Shown here: positions 14,401 to 25,400 of the stretch, piece by piece | Layout: each line of letters begins with the position of its first letter | Position numbering within the stretch: the stretch's first letter is position 1 | Assembly: GCA_037903475.1 (NCBI GenBank) | Contig: JBAJFG010000492.1 | Coordinates: 248,001 to 312,000, forward strand | Length of the DNA stretch: 64,000 nt | Direction: 5' to 3' | DNA from: Ancylostoma caninum | Taxonomy: Eukaryota; Nematoda; Chromadorea; Rhabditida; Ancylostomatidae | Program-made: the position numbers and the translations under genes | The notes under the pieces: model-generated | Told to the model about the DNA's origin: nothing | The model's database searches: none | What the model saw: the letters and a program-made list of their open reading frames with translations, nothing else

Positions 14401-15179
14401 GGAGCTCCCTGTATACGGTAGCTTCCCGGATGCGCTGAACACAAACATTGGTTTTATCGTTTTTTTTCAGATCGAGTTTTTTTCAAATTTTTTTTCGTTT
14501 CTTCTCAAAAACGGGTAGGGGCACAATCAGTGGCTTCCTCGAGGAAGAGGAACACAAACAAATTTAGCATGAATTTTCCACACTTTTATCCAAATAACTT
14601 CATTATTTCATCTTTCGCTAATAGGTTGGTTTTGAAAAAGCCACTCAGGTCCGTCAAAATGCTGTTCAGCAAAATGGCGAGCATCTTGAATGAATTTATC
14701 GACACTGGCAAATGCCCTCATCAATGTGAAATAACCGGGGTAGTAAAACATCCGAGGAGAGCCGAGCATACCGTCTATGTAATTATATGTATGGGCTTTA
14801 CATGAGAGTTTGTACTACATTGTATCACTTTCCCACCGATGAGTACGTTCGATATTCCAGGGTGTTATAAACGTTGTGATATTTCTTGCCACTCAACGAG
14901 CTCTTCGAAATATTTTGCTGGGAAGAGCTGACACTAGTCTGCAAGTGGTAAGTGCTCGTCCACTCGTTTACTGCTCTTTCCGCTTAGTGTATGAGAGTGG
15001 GAAGGGCATTACCCTAATCCTGAGAAAGCTATGCACATTTGTCTGAAGCTATCCGCTGCTAATTCTCCTAAGAATTTATAGGTTTTTTCCAGCCATCAAT
15101 CCGAGTAATAGGACGAACAACAACCGCATTTGATATGTCACCGAATAAAAATGCATGGAAGACAAAGACAATTCAATGA
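8413..15179 (+). CDS. Seven-transmembrane rhodopsin-class receptor, nematode chemoreceptor-like (5' end missing)
   Basis: Assembled exons: 8413-8533, 9727-9810, 10323-10397, 10475-10647, 10860-10988, 12160-12345, 14861-14947 and 15093-15179 (TGA). Every acceptor ends in AG, every donor begins with GT, and phases 0-1-1-1-0-0-0-0 join without a stop, giving about 313 residues. TM1 is in exon 1. TM2 in exon 2 has the conserved Asp in LIFDTVFG. TM3 has a Cys in KWECIG and ends in SLDRF, the DRY equivalent. The extracellular-loop Cys is in MTCNLS beside N-glycosylation sites. TM5 is in exon 5, TM6 in exon 6, and TM7 ends in INVVIFLATQRALR. The tail is basic and Ser/Thr-rich. It should act as a plasma-membrane G-protein-coupled receptor. 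The subfamily (Srsx, Srbc or similar) is not settled. No in-frame ATG exists in the first exon, so an upstream exon ending in phase 0 is missing. Confidence 0.85.
9143..9430 (-). pseudogene. RTE-type LINE reverse-transcriptase C-terminal relic
   Basis: The minus strand from about 9415 to 9143 reads KSKVYRAVVRPVTMYDAACW, then EEERRLSEKEMRMLR, then IAPIAGK. This is the thumb and C-terminal block of RTE-clade non-LTR reverse transcriptases (family usually SKIYRTVVRPV, YGAECWP, EERRLSVMETKMLRW, GVAPIADK). The usual continuation RLRWYGHV is lost because the frame breaks after the last motif. No catalytic YxDD part is present. The relic lies in the first receptor intron (8534-9726), antisense to the receptor. 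Confidence 0.8.
9960..9973 (+). repeat. Poly-G tract
   Basis: Fourteen consecutive G followed by AGGGAAGGGGAAG, in receptor intron 2. It is a low-complexity tract and probably length-variable. Confidence 0.8.
12346..12387 (+). other. Alternative in-frame extension of receptor exon 6 (tandem donors)
   Basis: The exon-6 donor context AATAAGGTAAG occurs twice, at 12341-12351 and again at 12383-12393. Using the second donor adds exactly 42 nt, 14 codons (VRSLLILRSSEENK), with no stop and no phase change. The insertion would fall just before or within TM7. Both donors are near consensus, so sequence alone cannot decide between them; the shorter form keeps a normal TM7 length. Confidence 0.4.
12951..13131. 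mobile_element. Small inverted-repeat element
   Basis: CTACGCGGTGCGGCAGACCA at 12951-12970 is mirrored on the opposite strand at 13107-13131 (GGTCTGCCGCGCCGCGTAG), about 23 bp with two differences. It is about 180 bp long, lies in the 2.5-kb receptor intron 6 and has no coding frame of its own. Confidence 0.5.
13145..14365. mobile_element. 1.2-kb repeat family with long degenerate inverted ends, copy A
   Basis: It shares long blocks in the same order with 57718-58915, including GGTAGTAAACCC, CACATTTGTCGCGAGATGTT, GATGTCGCGACATAGTTGGC, CATGAGGCGCAGAC and, at the right end, ACGTGTTCGCATCTTGG-like sequence. The right end read in reverse starts GGTAGCAAACCC, matching the left end, so the element has long imperfect terminal inverted repeats. 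No transposase is visible. It lies in receptor intron 6. A tRNA-like module is embedded on the minus strand near the right end. Confidence 0.75.
14145..14212 (-). ncRNA. tRNA-like module with Pol III A and B boxes (degenerate)
   Basis: On the minus strand, TGGCGCAGCAATTAGCG (14189-14205) matches a tRNA D-arm/A box and GGTTCGATCTC (14145-14155) matches a T-arm/B box, about 35 nt apart. The homologous copy at 58690-58753 keeps better boxes. A functional tRNA is unlikely because the stems are not convincingly paired; it looks like a tRNA-derived part of the repeat. Confidence 0.5.
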
Positions 15180-15341
15180 AATTTCTGAGACCCTTGTGAC
15201 CCAGTTATGGTTACAAGGGAATGGATAAAATATAGCGTATTTTGAATGTGTTTTTGTTTATTTTGCTCGGTTTTGCCTCTTTTTTGTTCTGATTTCTTTG
15301 AAGTGTCGCATTTTGCTGAGTCAAACTTGTTAATTTCCTAT

Positions 15342-15347
15342 AATAAA
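15342..15347 (+). promoter_or_regulatory. Candidate polyadenylation signal of the 7TM receptor gene
   Basis: AATAAA lies 163 nt past the receptor stop codon. A weaker GATAAA is nearer, at 15224-15229. No other gene starts between them and the channel gene. Confidence 0.35.
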
Positions 15348-16315
15348 CTTTGGAATGTTTTCAATGTTGAGAAATTCCACGAGAGTGCTACCAAGGAACA
15401 ACAAGTCATGGAAATAAGTAAACAGCTTTCACTACGACTTGTGTCTTCTGTCGAGAGGACGAGCAGGAATGAGATGGGCATCTTTTGCATCTTTTCGTTC
15501 TAACATGGCTCTGTAAACGAGTAGCTGGCTAAGTTTGTACTTCTTTTCTGATCATCCTATTGGAATCTTCACGTCTCCGCCACAGAAATTATTTCACGAC
15601 CTCAAAATTGGGGAGAAGTTATACATCCGTGCAGTTCCATAGAATATTTACTTCGTTCGTCCAGTCGCAGTTCTATAACCTCTTGGTGAAAATAACTATG
15701 AATGTTGTAGTAATTTTTTTTATCAGTTTATCGCGTCAAAGTGAAAATTCCGCTGAGAATGCAAGAGTCTTAGATGGAGCTCCTGAGTCATCATATAGGA
15801 TGGTTCAATCTATAATATATAGATTGGTATTGTATTTGTGCACTACGGAGTTTCACTCTACATAACTCACTAGGGAACAGCTGTGGGGGGATCGTGGTGA
15901 CCACAATCTTCTGATACTTCTCAGAGATACCAACAAGATATCAAGTGGTGTGGTCTGTGTGCTGCAAATTTCAATCGTTTCCAAAACCACATTGATAATT
16001 AGCTGAGGCTTGAAACAGTTACTATGTATATTGAATGTATTTAGTTTCAGCGGACATGCAGCTGGCCAAACACAGCATATAATGGCGGTCCTAGAGAAAA
16101 TCCTTGATTTACTTGCTCTTGCGGCAAAAACGAATTGAGATGTAATGGGGCTATTGATGAAGCCGCTGGTCTCTGGGGGTGTGCGCAAGGAATGGTGGCG
16201 TGAGCAGGCGAATCCCTCTCCTCATCCCTCTCCTCTCCTTCGCCGCTCCTCCCTTTGAACTCACCAATCATTTTCCGCTTCCGCATTATGTGACACCGTC
16301 GAACGTTTCAACATT
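15348..16315. other. Intergenic region and presumed promoter/5' leader of the channel gene
   Basis: No conserved coding. A pyrimidine-rich stretch (16210-16255) precedes the start codon by about 60 bp. No TATA box or clear trans-splice acceptor could be fixed. Confidence 0.35.
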
Positions 16316-16405
16316 ATGGTGAGTTTCGCCACTTCAGGATTCTTGCCCAGGATACTTTGTGGTGGCATGTTTTCCCACAATTCTCTGTTGTTTTCACTAT
16401 TTTAG
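16316..16405 (+). other. Start-codon-only coding exon and first intron of the channel gene
   Basis: The sequence CATTATG|GTGAGT places the donor directly after the ATG. The 87-bp intron ends TATTTTAG at 16405, and exon 2 opens in phase with [17 protein letters not shown], a good signal-peptide core. Exon 2 has no in-frame ATG before the mature region, which supports this start. Confidence 0.8.
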
Positions 16406-19400
16406 CTGGTATTCCGTACTGTATCACTTTGTTTGGTGTATCTCCACTCAGCCCAGATTAGCCTAGCCAGCCCAGATGAGTACCGGCTTCTTTCGGATCT
16501 TCGACACAACTATGATCCATACGAGCGACCTGTCGCAAATGCATCCGAACCGCTGGTAGTTAGCGTGAAAATCTACTTGCAGCAAATTCTGGATGTTGTG
16601 AGTGATCGATCCCCATCAAATGCGTGTAACAATGATATATACTCAAATAGTGTTTTAGGACGAGAAAAACCAAGTTATCACCTTAGTTGCGTGGATTGAG
16701 TACCAGTGGACTGACTACAAATTAAAATGGCAACCGTCGGAATACGGTGGTATTAAGGACATTCGCGTCCCTGGAAACGCAAACGCGATATGGAAACCAG
16801 ATGTGCTGTTATATAATAGGTAGATGTTATGTTTTTTTTTTTGTCGTTATAGTCTATAATATTTTTATTGTGACGCACTTCAGTGCCGATGAGAACTTCG
16901 ACTCAACATATCCGGTGAACTACGTTGTTAGTCACACAGGGCACGTGCTGCAAGTCCCACCGGGAATTTTGAAACTCTCCTGCAAGATTGACATCACGTA
17001 TTTCCCGTTCGATGACCAAATGTGCCATTTGAAGGTTTGTTTCAGTGTTTTCAAATCATCTCAACTGTTTTCTGCCGATTTCCTTTTCTCTTCGCAAACG
17101 TCACCGGAAACGTATTGGGTGCACCATTTTCTCTTCACAACCGTTTGTCGTACTCGCTAGGATCTTCTTTAGGAGTGATCGCTATTTTCTATGAAGGTTC
17201 ATGATTACGTGACGAAGGTGGTCGTCAATAGTCAAACGCATAAACAATCGAGTCATCAGTATTTATCTGCTCAGATTTACGAACACTCACAAGCTGATTT
17301 TTACTTCTTCATTTCAAAAATCGTAGTAATTCCATGTGCTAGTTGTTGCCGCCGAACCAATGGTTCACTTGACACTTGATTAAATCGTCATTTCGTAATG
17401 ATAGACGCGAGCCATATTATAGTTCCAAACCCTTCGACCTTTAGATTTGAACTTCGTCCAGTGTGCTATATTTTTATTACATAGCAACACTGCAAACGAA
17501 TGCCTCATTGCTCTAATCAAACCAGTCGCCTAAATTCTAGGGTCTTATTTGACGATTCATGTATTTACTTACATCATGTATTACTCATGTGTTCATTATT
17601 TCACTACTTCACATTCACATTCACTTACTTCCTTAGCTCTATCTTTCTCAGATCGCACGCTTTTTTCGCTTCATATAAGTTTTTCTTCCCTATTTTCTCA
17701 TAGGTACTGGAATAATTCTTTACAATTTCCTTTCGCCTTTGCTATCGCAGCAACACTATTGCAAGGTGAAGCTCAAGTTTCTTCCTTTTTGCTCGTTTAT
17801 AGGCTACACGTATGATGGTTGTGTGGTAGCAACACAGTTTTCATTTGAAAAATTCTTGAATCATTGCTACTGCCGATCCTGAGACCTTTTGAGTCCCTTA
17901 GGATTCCCTCCTCTTTTCGCTGAAATTTTAATCTGTGTATGTACCTGTTCATCATCTTCTGACTCATCCCTTTGTTTCTCTTTTTCAAACTAAGTGCATT
18001 TGGCACAAATTTTAACAATTCTTTCCTCAGTCCAGAATTTATAGCGACTTTTCCCCTGCACTGTTACGGAAACACCATAACATTTTTGGAAATATCAATC
18101 CACTATTTAGAGCTCATCTATGTTTCTACCGTGGTGTTTGCTGTACTTGTGGCCTTACATATGAGAATGGAAATTCAAATAAATATTCGAAAATAAATAT
18201 TTCGAAAAAGACTAGATTTTTGAACTCACGAATAAGAGAGAGTTCCCAGTTCCCCTACTTTTTCACCCAAACTGTTGGTTTCTCTTTCGAATATTCGTTT
18301 TTTGACTTTTTCAACGCTCCTTCCTAATATATTATTCGGTTATATGTATAGTATATGCTTTTTGCCAGACCAGAAGTTGCTCAAATAGTCCCTACGGCAA
18401 GTTCTTATTCCAGTACTCTTTGATTATGAGCTGTTAGTTTTCATGGAAATCATTCACTCCACTCCCTTCTTAGACCTGTTGCTAGTCATCGCTTTGAGGG
18501 AGTGGTGCCACCAAGGAAGTTTTCTTGGATGCTGCATGAACCTACTTATGACCCATTCCATCCATTTGGGTGCCACCAAAACCGCACTTCCTGAGTAGCC
18601 ATTCCAGCATCTCGTAGGGAAAGCCCAGCACTAACAGGCTCATGGACTCTCTCATCCGGCATCCTATCTACCTTCTTTCTCATTCAATGTGCTCCAAGCA
18701 CAAGTTTTTGCATCCATGGATTTCCTCAGCGGAAGATTCTATGTACTCCCACACGTCCGGTATCAGATTAAGCGGAGATTTGTGTTGAGAGCATGAAGCG
18801 AAACAAGGATGTTTCAAGCGAGCGCTGCCCCTACTATGTACATAGTATGGAATTTTTCAAGGAGTAGGCAAACGGGAGGTGAAAACATCTTTTTGTTGCT
18901 TCTCAGTATTTCACTAAAGCCTGAAGATTTTGGTAAGAGTTCGAAGCAAAAATTCATAGCTGTGCGAAGATTTTTAAGCTTTATTGTGCAAAAAAAAACT
19001 AAAACAATCATCTAGAACAACCTGAAAACACTCCCGCACATACCAAGTTTTTCAGCAAGGCGCTCCTAAAATTTGATTGAAGCTAGAACATGTCTCACTG
19101 CTGGAAAACCTCAACCTCAGTTGGGATCTGACCGCATTAGCAGATTCTAGATGGAGTCTTGTCTCGCTCTGGATTCAATTAAATGGAAAAAAAGGGAGAC
19201 TGAGGACTAATTAGCCCTCTAGATGGTTTGTGGAAGGATAGAAAGTCATTTTATTTCCGCTAACCTTCTGTAATCTTTTCAAAATTCTACTCAAATGTGT
19301 TAGGATTATTTTTTTTCGGGTGTTAGCACGCAGCATGACCTCTTAACACGGCAACTGGGATGGTCTTTAAAATTCTCATTCGCTTCCAGTGCGCTTGAAA

Positions 19401-22400
19401 AAACTTCAGAACATGGTTACTGCCTTTGAACTTGCAACGATAGCTACTTGTATGTATAATGTATACTGCTCGCTGTGTTGGTTGAGAATTGATGACGCCA
19501 TACTTTACTGCTCAACTCTTATCGGTTTTGTTTGGAGAGCGACAGTGAAAAATCGTGAATCCTCTTATATAAATCGAGCAGAAAATGTATTCTGGACAAG
19601 AAAAAACAACATTTCAGCCTTAGTTCTGCGAAAAAAAAAACGCTTGAAAAGTGAAGATGTAGAGTAATATTGTCATTCGCATGAGAGGAGTGGTATGCAC
19701 TTTCTTGAGCAAGATTAAGCTTATATACTCGAATCTGCGAACTGTGGGAGAAATTTGCTTTACCAAAAATGATCAAGGGAAGATTATCCTGATATCTATA
19801 CCTCATACTACCCCCTGTATACCTCAACTAAGCTCAGTTCCACAGAATAAAAAAAAGCACAATCTGGAAAAATCAAAATCCTCAATGACCACAGTTTTTG
19901 ATAGCTCAGAATTGGAAGATATAGAAGATTTCAAATATTTTCGACTCCATTTTGCTCCTCACTCGATTGAGTCGTATATGCATACAGCTTTTAGTTCGTC
20001 GCAACGAACCACAGGGAACAATGTACTGTTTTACTTGTTCCGTTCGTCCGTTCGTACCCAAATCATTACATCCCCACTATCTGATACGTTCTGGTATCCA
20101 GATTCAGCAACTGAGTATGCGGAATTGAAAACACCTGTTGTGAAAAGAACGTACAATGAATTCTCTATAGGAGGTTGGCCGTTTTGCTTGCTACATCTTT
20201 TAATTATTTTGTTTCGAAAATGCTCTCTATTTCTCCTTGTGGTTGCTAAGGTATGCTAGCTGCTGAACTTTTGATGTGGATTACGGTCAAAAAAGAATTA
20301 CATATACATTACTCACTGCTCTCAGGAATTTCAGGGAGCGTTTTGCTCCCAGATTATCTCTTACGTACATATAATGTACATGACCCAAGAATCTTTTTTT
20401 TGACAAATATTCATTTGTTTTTCTAATTACGTGATGCACATAGAGGATGCTCCTTATACAATATATAACACAAGCAATACTAACAATGTCGAGAGCACAT
20501 TGTTCTTAAACATAAAACATCGTTATTCAGATAAAACAGCGCCACAGATGCGGGTGCTGCAATTATTCGGAACACATGAACTTAAAGGCAGCACCCACGG
20601 AAAATTTCGCTTCTTAGATCTTGATCCAATCGTGATCCAATCGATTGTGGGGTCAATTTTGCAATAATAGTACTAGTCCGAACTTTCCCCATTACAAGTA
20701 ATAACAGATAATACCTGGATCAGCAGGATCAGAAGGCAGTAAGTTTTACGAGTTCTCATGCCACTACCGCGCTCCAAAATCATCCTTGGAGCGCAAAAAA
20801 CAGCAGCCATCAGCTGATTGTGCAATGATTGCGAGTGGAAGTCCTTCATTTCAACGTTCTAATAACTCATTTTGATCAAAGTTACATTTTTATTCTCAGC
20901 TTCCCTTCATTTACTTCCTTCTCATCTGTCAATAATCTCTCTAAACCCTTTTTCTCGTTCAGAACATCCAATTTTTCAAATATTGCGTGTATCTGAATTA
21001 CTTGGTTTCTAGAAGGACTATATGACTTTGTTCTTTTCCCGGGGAATGTCTTTATAATAAACATCTCATTTCCTTTCTCTCTGTGCTCTTTCTTCTTCAA
21101 GAAAGTCGCTTTACTAGCCAAATATCCGATGGTGCAAAGAAAATTGCCGGTGATGATGGCAGCGTTATCGACTTTTTTGTTCGATCCCATACGTGTAACT
21201 CGACCGTCTCGCTCTAACCTTCCAAGATAGAAGCAACCAAACACTGTTTTTGCGAAGGTTTTGGCAGAATTGAACACTTCACTCATACTCCTCATGGTCA
21301 AAAACTTAATATTTCGCTGCAATCTCGGAGATGGAATTTTCCGTGGGTGCTGCCTTTAAAACAAAAAAAAATAAATGCACATCTTGTACGTCTAGGTATG
21401 GAAGAAAGCTAGTGCAAATCTGATCATATATGTCATCCGTAGCTGTTCTGTACTTCAAGATGCTCTGCTCATATTTACGGCTCACTCCAGGTCATTCCAA
21501 GTTGCAGAATTGGGTAGGGAAAGAAGGCTACATCTGAAAAGGCAAACACATCAAATCATTCAAATCATGCAAGATGAGAAATGAGGAGGTTGTAGCTATA
21601 TTGGTTAGAAAGTTTTCTGAGATGTACTTTGATGTACATAGTCATTAAATTGCAAGCGACAATTTCACACTGTATAAATTTGTAGTTCTTGACAAGAAGT
21701 ACGCGGAAACATCGGGTGCCAACTAATTAATGAAACTTTCTTTGTGCCTCTATGTGCTCAGGATTTGAGAGTTCCGCACAAGTAGTAAATTGTTGAACAA
21801 TGTTGAGCTTCATGCAGTTATAAGCTGATGCGAACAGAGCATTTTTTTATCGGATGACATCCATTGCATGAGACAGTTGGTTTGAATGACCATGGGATCC
21901 GTGCTGGTTCTTTTATCAGTAGGGATTACCACAACAATGCTGTTTTCTTTTTTTGAAGTTGAACTGTGTACTATTGGGTGCCTATTACATTACAACCTCG
22001 TACTTAAATATTATTTCTCGACTTGGCTATTAGTATTCAGGATGCTCCAAAAAATTCTCAAAAACAACGCTATTTCGTTGTGATTACCTCTCTCAGACAG
22101 ACCTTAAGAGTTGTCGGATGCTGTCATCCCAATAGGTGAAATTAAACTGTCACGGTAAAAGAAGAGGACGGAAAACTTTTTTTGAGCGTATGTGCTGTGC
22201 CTGCTATTTGTCATAAGTGGATATCTCTACCCGTTGGCTGGACATGAACAAGGCTCGGTGAGACATTTTGGAGATCTTACTAAGGTATGCCCAAATTTAG
22301 AGGGCGAAAGTACATGAAAATTGTTTTTTTCTTTCAGTTCCAAAGTGTGTTTTCAAATGTATCATCAGCTAGAGAAATTTTTATGTCTTAGTGGTGTTGT

Positions 22401-25400
22401 TGTTTATTATTAGTTGTAAGTTGTTCAAGAACAGTTTTGTAAGACAATACTACACTTATTACTCGACCTTTACTACCTCACGGTCCTGTATAAGGTAAAA
22501 ATGCTCATGGGCGGGAGACTGGAGTTCAGTGGTGAGCCCTGCGGTCATGGAGCACGTCCAGCTCGGCCATCACCGCTGTGATTTATGACGGTCATTAGGG
22601 GATCGCAGTTTCACGGCGTTCGAGCTTAGAAAGTGCTTTAAGGGATGACCGAGCGCGTAGTGCGACGTCTCGTACGTAATCCACATCTGCTCTCAACTAA
22701 TCCAAGGTACTTTGTCAGCATTTCAGTTCGGTTCATGGACCTACAGCGGCAACTTCATTGATTTACGCATCAACGGGCCCGAGGGAATGAACATATCGGA
22801 ACAAGGGATGGACATATCATACTATGTCGAAAACGGAGAGTGGAATTTATTAGGTGCGTGAGATTCCATATTTCTCAGTTTTCTTATCCTACAATGAACT
22901 TTTTCTGGAGAGGTTGGAGGAGATTCACCTGCCTAACATAACTGGCAGAAGTTCTTACGTGAATTGGGTTACATTAATCTCAAAACATCTCAAAACATCC
23001 GGATACGAAGAAAATTTCCTTGATGACCTCGCTAGAAAAAAAAGGAATCGGAGCGAAGAAGTCCTATTAGGAAGTGAAAAAGTTCCCAAAAACTCGAAAA
23101 TAGAAGGTTTTTCGTTGAAGGATGTGGTAGTACTGGGAACACCGTCATTCCCTCACCATACCGGAAACTTGCTTTGAGAATTAGCGTAAACACTTCTCTC
23201 TGAGAAATTCCAACAACATTTTCCGAAATTCCCACAGTTCTTATTAAAATGCGAAACCTTTGCTTCCTTGTTGGTGGCAATTTTCTAACATATTATCCTA
23301 TGGTTTCTTGAAGAAAAAACTTCTCTCATAATTATAGGGAGCTAGCGATAGGAACTATTATAATTCTACGGTATATTTTATGTACTATTCACTTTTTTTG
23401 GAGCACCACACGCTTGAACTCAATGAATGATGAAAAACTTCAACAGTGAAAGTCTCAAGGGTTGCCATGATGCGTTTCAAATGTACATGACGCTCGAAAA
23501 ATTCCTAGAATGACCTCCGAATTGTTATTATCCCAAAGAGTTTTAGCCCACTGCGTCGTCGAGGCTTTCGAATGAATTGACTGAAAAAAAATAAGATGGA
23601 ATCTGGAAAGAATCTGCATTTGACAACTGGTTCGAGTCAAGCAACTTCAGTTCCGCTCAATCAAGCATAAATGCAAAATCTGATCTTGAAGCCTCATCAT
23701 CTTCCTTTTCACTTCATGTTTCTTGTCTTGGACAAGCAGGCGTTCCTACGTCCGAACAAACTGTGAACCATGTGCAGAACGTCAAAGGAAAGTCTGCCTC
23801 ATTAGAAGCAGACGATGGGCGAACTTTTACCAATAAAAAATAGGAAGTTTCACAAGGTTTTTTGCTTTAATCGAAAGAGAAAGAAATAATAGTTTGGTGT
23901 TCCGTCTAGCACTTAGTCTTTAGACCAAAACAAACCAATAAACCGCAAAATAGGCTTTCTCATATTTCGTCGGTAAGCGGAGGTAGGCCAATGGTAATAA
24001 ATTGAAATGAAATGATGTAGTAGCTTCAACTCCAGTTTAGTTAGTCGATATGTGGAAGGCCAGGTCAACTCTGTTGGAGTAATAACTGCGATATACTCGA
24101 CTGACAATAAGTACGGTAGGGTTCATGGTTGATGACCTTCGTGAAGCCTGGCCTGTAAGGAACTCCAACAGGAGCCAACCTACAGTTGAAAGAATGATGA
24201 CAAACAAATGCCCCCGATTTCTAAGGAACATCATCATCATTCATTACGTGATCATATGCTCATACCTTTTGATAAAGAGAGAAGGAACGACATAAAATAT
24301 AAATGACCGAAATATGGCAAACAGAGTGATTGATTATGATAAGACGCTATGCAAGCCGAAGAAATAGTAGAACTTCACAAATTTAGACATTTGTTAAGAA
24401 CCATTTTACAGGATGATCCAAAATTACGGAGACACGCTAAAAGGTTCATATCTAACGTTGGAAAGCGAGTGGGCAATTTTGTTTCCAATACGATATTTTT
24501 CACTCTACATTGAATAAAATCTACCATCACATCTCACGATTTCTCCTACCACCGGCTAGAAAACATATGAAGAATTCGAACTAGTCGCCTGCTGTGGCGC
24601 GGAAGTGCAGTCTTCCTAGATAATCTGCCTTTTCTAGAAGCGTTTGCTCCAACTTTTAAACAATGTTTATGAGGGTGAAGTCAGCTTTTGTCCTCGAATG
24701 ATTATCATAACGAGAAATTTGCTCGAATGAGTACTGAAAATAAGTTTTATAAGGAAGCGGACATGACTTCCTGTGCAAAAACAGAGCAAAAACGTACTTT
24801 AAGGCTGTTTCTGGCTTATTTTTCACTGTTTAGGAAGGGGACTGGAATATATTAGGCTCATCAACTTCCATTCTCAAAGTTATGGGAAGTATTTCCCTCA
24901 TAATATATTCAATAATGGTGATTAGAATTGAAAAGCACCCTCAGCCCGCGTTAAATTCGGCGTACCCGCAAGAAATTCTGGATCTCATAACCAAGGTAGG
25001 TGGTCATTCACAATGACTTTAACGTTTTTCTCTTTCCCACACCTTGTACTTTTCGATATACTGCTTAGTGTGCGTTTTGTAAAATTTTGCACATTAGCAC
25101 AACATGCGCGCCATGCCTACACAAAAAAATGAAACTGGGTGGTAAAACTAAGCTTGGCTGACGGCCTAGCTGTTCCTAAAAATCATAGTGTTAGGTAATG
25201 TTTTGGAAGAAGCTGTACAATTGAACAAATGGACAGCAAAAGATTGAATGCAAAACGCCAAAACTTGAGATAAGTCGGAAAACGCGCATCGCATCGCAGG
25301 TAGACGCACTCCAAAGCGAAAATGTACGAATGTTTAATTTTTACAATTTTCGGACTTTTGTGATGGTTTTGGTCTATAATAATCATGTTTTTGGAGGCTG

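Larger units (their letters stand above)
17035..22726 (+). other. 5.7-kb intron of the channel gene
   Basis: It splits the Cys-loop exon (…MCHLK) from loop B (FGSWTY…). It contains a TTAA element at 20582-21359, a 192-codon frame at 19681-20259, and hydrophobic exon-like frames on the same strand near 18033-18196, 19389-19530, 21886-22083 and 22195-22286. Confidence 0.75.

Noticed and set aside
22505..22576. Minus-strand TGGCCGAGCTGGACG resembles a tRNA A box
   Set aside because: No GGTTCGA-type B box at the right distance and no stems; kept out of the feature list.
24834..24860. EGDWNILG resembles the end of channel exon 5 (GEWNLL), suggesting a duplicated channel exon
   Set aside because: Translated in the phase the channel donor requires, the segment soon hits a stop, and the downstream residues are a TM helix unlike loop C.
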